Part shown: one piece after another, positions 6,744 through 8,586 of the stretch
Position numbering within the stretch: the first letter of the stretch is position 1
Layout: every line of letters starts with the position of its first letter
From: Syntrophomonas sp.
GTDB lineage: Bacteria; Bacillota; Syntrophomonadia; Syntrophomonadales; Syntrophomonadaceae
Assembly: GCA_003444615.1 (NCBI GenBank)
Contig: DLUN01000103.1
Coordinates: 1-8,586, forward strand
Direction of reading: 5' to 3'
DNA: 8,586 bases
Notes under the pieces: model-generated
What the model was told of the DNA's origin: nothing
Seen by the model: only the letters and a program-made list of their open reading frames with translations
Databases searched by the model: none
Program-made: the position numbers and the translations under genes

Positions 6744-7790
6744 TCAAAGGATCCAAATCGGGTTCGAAAATATCCAGGGCTGCCACTTCAGAATGCGGCG
6801 ATGCTGGGCCTCAATCCGGTAAACACCCAGACGGTTAACCGGAAATCTGTGGTGGTGTCCCTGGCTAAAAGACCAGGGTTTACCATTGCGCATTAAGGCT
6901 ACTCGAGCATGGTGGGGAGTTTGCACCCGTAAAGTTATATTGTCGTGATAGGGCACCACGCTTCCCATACCCCACTTTCCCTGAGGACTTTGAGCTAAAA
7001 AGCGAAATCCCCGGCTGTCTTTATAATAGTCACAGCCAACCCAGCTGTTCCCCTCAGCTAGTGCGGTATAAATCAGTTTTTTATCATGGGCTAGGCTGCC
7101 CTGTAAGGGCTGTTCACTTAAGATATGCGTATTAATGGAACGGAATCCTTCTTCATAAGACCCTATATCCACATTTATCAAGGGCAATCGGATTCTTATT
7201 CCATGAGCATCTGAGCCTCCGTAAGCAAAAACCCGCTGTCCTCTGGACTGGTAGCCATCCAGGATATCCAAGGTTTGACGGTAAGGCCCCTTATGTAAAG
7301 AAACTGAGGGACGTATGATAAGCCTTAGCCCTGACATAATATTGGTCAGTTGGTCACGCCAGCGAGATAAATAATTCCAGATTTCTATTCCTTGAAAGCC
7401 CTGTACTGACCAGTCTGTCCACTCAAAAACTAATCCATTATGATAAAATTTTGACCCTCTCTCTACTGGGTGAGCAATAATCCCGATGCCATTCTGCTGG
7501 TTTACCTCATCAATTACCTTTTGGGGCTGGTTTTCATTATCGGGGACTACTTTATGAACATTAAGAGCCAGATAATGATGACTGTGTTCGTTGGCTTCCA
7601 TACCGATTAAAACCAGGGTTTTATCATAGTATCCTTCCTGCTCCTGTTCCAGTCCGGCCAGAGTCTGGTGATCGGTTACAATCAAGAAATCCAGACCCTT
7701 TCGGGCACCTATTTTAGCTATCGCCGGAATAGTCAAGGCACCGTCTGAATAAGTGGAATGCAGGTGGACATTGCCTACATATTCGTGCAT
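6744..7790 (-). CDS. PHP-domain metal-dependent phosphoesterase family protein (CehA-like)
   Basis: Probable metal-dependent hydrolase of the PHP (polymerase and histidinol phosphatase) superfamily, 348 residues from the ATG at 7790. Numbering from that ATG, ligand motifs are seen in order: HLHSTYSDG (9-17), VTDH (38-41), E65 in GMEANEH, H107 in AHP, and GGSDAHG (191-197). This is the full trinuclear-type PHP set, so it is probably active. After about residue 240 comes a smaller beta-rich region ending in PWIFSNPI, a C-terminal signature I recall from CehA/PHP proteins. The substrate cannot be read from sequence; phosphoesters are likely. No signal peptide is seen. An in-frame TTG at 7793 is possible, but a GGGGGG ribosome-binding site sits 5 nt before the ATG and only 2 nt before the TTG, so ATG is preferred. 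The gene has its own terminator and probably its own promoter; no functional link to the dcw operon is evident. Confidence 0.85.
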   Translation of the reverse strand: MHEYVGNVHLHSTYSDGALTIPAIAKIGARKGLDFLIVTDHQTLAGLEQEQEGYYDKTLVLIGMEANEHSHHYLALNVHKVVPDNENQPQKVIDEVNQQNGIGIIAHPVERGSKFYHNGLVFEWTDWSVQGFQGIEIWNYLSRWRDQLTNIMSGLRLIIRPSVSLHKGPYRQTLDILDGYQSRGQRVFAYGGSDAHGIRIRLPLINVDIGSYEEGFRSINTHILSEQPLQGSLAHDKKLIYTALAEGNSWVGCDYYKDSRGFRFLAQSPQGKWGMGSVVPYHDNITLRVQTPHHARVALMRNGKPWSFSQGHHHRFPVNRLGVYRIEAQHRRILKWQPWIFSNPIWIL

Positions 7791-7837
7791 CAAAGCCCCC
7801 CTTGGCAGTACATGTTTATTTTTTTGCTACTCTTATT

Positions 7838-7861
7838 ATTACCATAGAACATTATGGTAAT
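7838..7861. repeat. 9-bp perfect inverted repeat upstream of the PHP gene
   Basis: ATTACCATA (7838-7846) and TATGGTAAT (7853-7861) are perfect inverted copies separated by 6 bp. The repeat overlaps the candidate -10 hexamer of the PHP-gene promoter and lies about 50 bp before the start codon. With no T-run following and an AT-rich stem, an operator for a dimeric repressor is more likely than a terminator. The regulator is unknown. Confidence 0.6.
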
Positions 7862-7880
7862 GGCCAGTATACTAATACAA
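7851..7880 (-). promoter_or_regulatory. Candidate sigma-A-type promoter of the PHP gene
   Basis: On the minus strand TTGTAT (7875-7880, three of six to TTGACA) and CATAAT (7851-7856, five of six to TATAAT) are 18 bp apart, just after the terminator of the upstream gene. The weak -35 keeps this tentative. TATACT at 7867-7872 is an alternative -10 with no good -35. Confidence 0.3.
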
Positions 7881-7889
7881 AAATTTATC

Positions 7890-7921
7890 AAAAAAGCGGC
7901 AGAGTGTTTATCCTCTGCCGC
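7890..7921 (-). terminator. Strong Rho-independent terminator after the stalk-domain gene
   Basis: The minus strand reads GCGGCAGAG (7913-7921), an 8-nt loop, then CTCTGCCGC (7896-7904): a perfect 9-bp GC-rich stem, followed at once by six T. It begins 25 nt after the TAA stop of the surface-protein gene and ends its transcript before the PHP-gene promoter. Confidence 0.93.
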
Positions 7922-7946
7922 ACATATGTTTCATACTTTGGGGTCT

Positions 7947-8586
7947 TTATTTTGCTACCGTAACCGCAAAGTCTTTCTTATCACCATTGTCAAAAGCAAT
8001 GGTCAAAGTCAAAGTTGTACCCTCGGGAACCATAGCGATGTCAACCGGTAATAACTTGGTAATTTCAGTCTTGATAGTTAATACAGCAGTTCCATCACCA
8101 TTATCAGTTACTGCATAGTGCTTGTCTGCTTCTGGGTTGATCTTTACAGCTCCGCTCAGAGCTGAGCCAGTAATCTCGGTGATCGCTGTGGCCGGTCCCC
8201 AAGTGATATTGATGGGGATGTCTGCCGGAGCGCTCTTGCTGAAGTCGCTGCCAGTCGGCTCAATAGCTAATTCGGCTTCGGGAGCTATTGGCTCTTCCTC
8301 AATTGGCTCTTCTTCGATTGGCTCTTCCTCAATAGGTTCTTCCTCAACAGGCTCTTCTTCCACAGGAGCGGGAGCTTCGCCCAGGATTACCGTACGGGTA
8401 TCCGCATCCCAGCCAACCGTAATTCCCAGAGCTTCAGCTATGGCACGGGCTGGTAAATAGGTTCTGTCATTGTAGACAATAGGAGCCATAGTGCTTCCAT
8501 CTGCATCCTTGGGGGTCCAAGCTTCACCATTTAGGGTGAATTTGAAGTCGTTAGCAAGGCTGGCAGTAATAGTCTGCACAGCCGGT
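7947..8586 (-). CDS. Secreted stalk-domain protein with acidic repeat linker and X2-like C-terminal domain, 5' end cut by window edge
   Basis: Probable extracytoplasmic or surface protein of unknown role. The frame is open to the edge; codons before the GTG at 8579 encode Pro-Ala, as expected just after a signal peptide, so that GTG is not taken as the start. Numbering from 8579: an N-terminal copper-amine-oxidase-N-like 'stalk' domain at about 11-66, with TLNGEAW, YNDRTYLPARAIAEALGI (36-53) and VGWDADTRTVIL (55-66); a linker with five EEEP(I/V) units (74-98); and a beta-rich domain at about 105-209 whose pattern, FSKSAPADIPINI (113-125), HYAV (154-157), TLTIAFDNG (191-199) then FAVTV, resembles the X2 module of clostridial surface and cellulosomal proteins. 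The stalk name comes from an amine oxidase and does not imply catalysis; no enzymatic motif is seen. The X2 assignment is from pattern memory and moderately sure. A strong terminator follows. Confidence 0.8.
   Translation of the reverse strand, partial: PAVQTITASLANDFKFTLNGEAWTPKDADGSTMAPIVYNDRTYLPARAIAEALGITVGWDADTRTVILGEAPAPVEEEPVEEEPIEEEPIEEEPIEEEPIAPEAELAIEPTGSDFSKSAPADIPINITWGPATAITEITGSALSGAVKINPEADKHYAVTDNGDGTAVLTIKTEITKLLPVDIAMVPEGTTLTLTIAFDNGDKKDFAVTVAK
8287..8361 (-). repeat. Five tandem 15-bp repeats coding the EEEP(I/V) linker
   Basis: Five head-to-tail 15-bp units begin at 8287, 8302, 8317, 8332 and 8347 (plus-strand form ATTGGCTCTTCCTCA and variants). Units 1 and 3 are identical; the others differ by a few mostly third-position changes. 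Each encodes Glu-Glu-Glu-Pro-Ile or -Val. The period is a multiple of three, so gain or loss of units keeps the frame and only changes linker length. Confidence 0.92.

Noticed and set aside
6724..6790. An alternative minus-strand frame at the end of the PHP gene gives a plausible-looking acidic tail (DIFEPDLDPLMAILGL then stop), suggesting a frameshift.
   Set aside because: The annotated frame ends in PWIFSNPI, a recognised C-terminal motif of this PHP family, so no frameshift is needed.
8287..8361. The tandem repeats as a possible CRISPR array.
   Set aside because: The units are 15 bp with no spacers and are translated in frame as EEEP(I/V).
8122..8460. A 112-codon plus-strand open frame with repeated IGSSS units.
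   Set aside because: It is the antisense shadow of the EEEP(I/V) repeat region; the minus-strand frame has recognisable domains and a proper terminator.
1..8586. Mobile elements, tRNA or rRNA genes, phage or defence systems.
   Set aside because: No transposase, integrase, terminal repeats, tRNA-like fold or defence domain was seen; the coding content is conserved dcw genes plus two flanking genes.

Overview
The window reads as part of a Bacillota chromosome, most likely a sporulating member of the Clostridia (some Syntrophomonadales or Peptococcaceae look similar; genus not assignable by eye). The pointers are a mraZ-rsmH-ftsL-PBP-murE-murF division and cell-wall (dcw) cluster, a SpoVD-type penicillin-binding protein with PASTA domains, a meso-diaminopimelate-type MurE, purine-rich Shine-Dalgarno sites, frequent GTG and TTG starts, and a 'stalk domain' surface protein of a kind common in clostridia. 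All eight genes lie on the minus strand, so the biological order runs from high to low coordinates.

Region 1 (8586 down to about 7890) is the 3' part of a secreted protein: an N-terminal stalk (copper-amine-oxidase-N-like) domain, a five-unit acidic EEEP(I/V) linker and a C-terminal X2-like beta domain. A strong hairpin-plus-T-run terminator at 7890-7921 closes it.

Region 2 (7880 down to 6601) is a monocistronic gene for a PHP-domain metal-dependent phosphoesterase. It has a possible promoter overlapped by a 9-bp inverted repeat at 7838-7861, and a terminator at 6601-6644.

Region 3 (6577 down to 1) is the dcw operon. A leader carries three perfect AGTGG boxes at exact 10-bp spacing, the expected binding array of MraZ. 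Then come mraZ, rsmH, ftsL, a SpoVD-type class B PBP, murE and the first 321 codons of murF, with gaps of 10, 27, 19 and 20 nt and finally a 4-nt GTGA overlap. No internal terminator is visible. MraZ is the likely regulator of the cluster. RsmH methylates 16S rRNA. FtsL and the PBP act at the septum or on spore peptidoglycan. MurE and MurF add meso-DAP and D-Ala-D-Ala to the cytoplasmic precursor.

No gap without a gene exceeds 300 bases. The largest (6465-6743) holds the PHP-gene terminator, the mraZ promoter candidate and the MraZ boxes; 6652-6743 shows nothing recognisable. Most of the window is conserved housekeeping DNA, and I found no convincing undescribed system. The points most worth a second look are the MraZ box array, the single two-PASTA PBP in the cluster, and the stalk/X2 surface protein.
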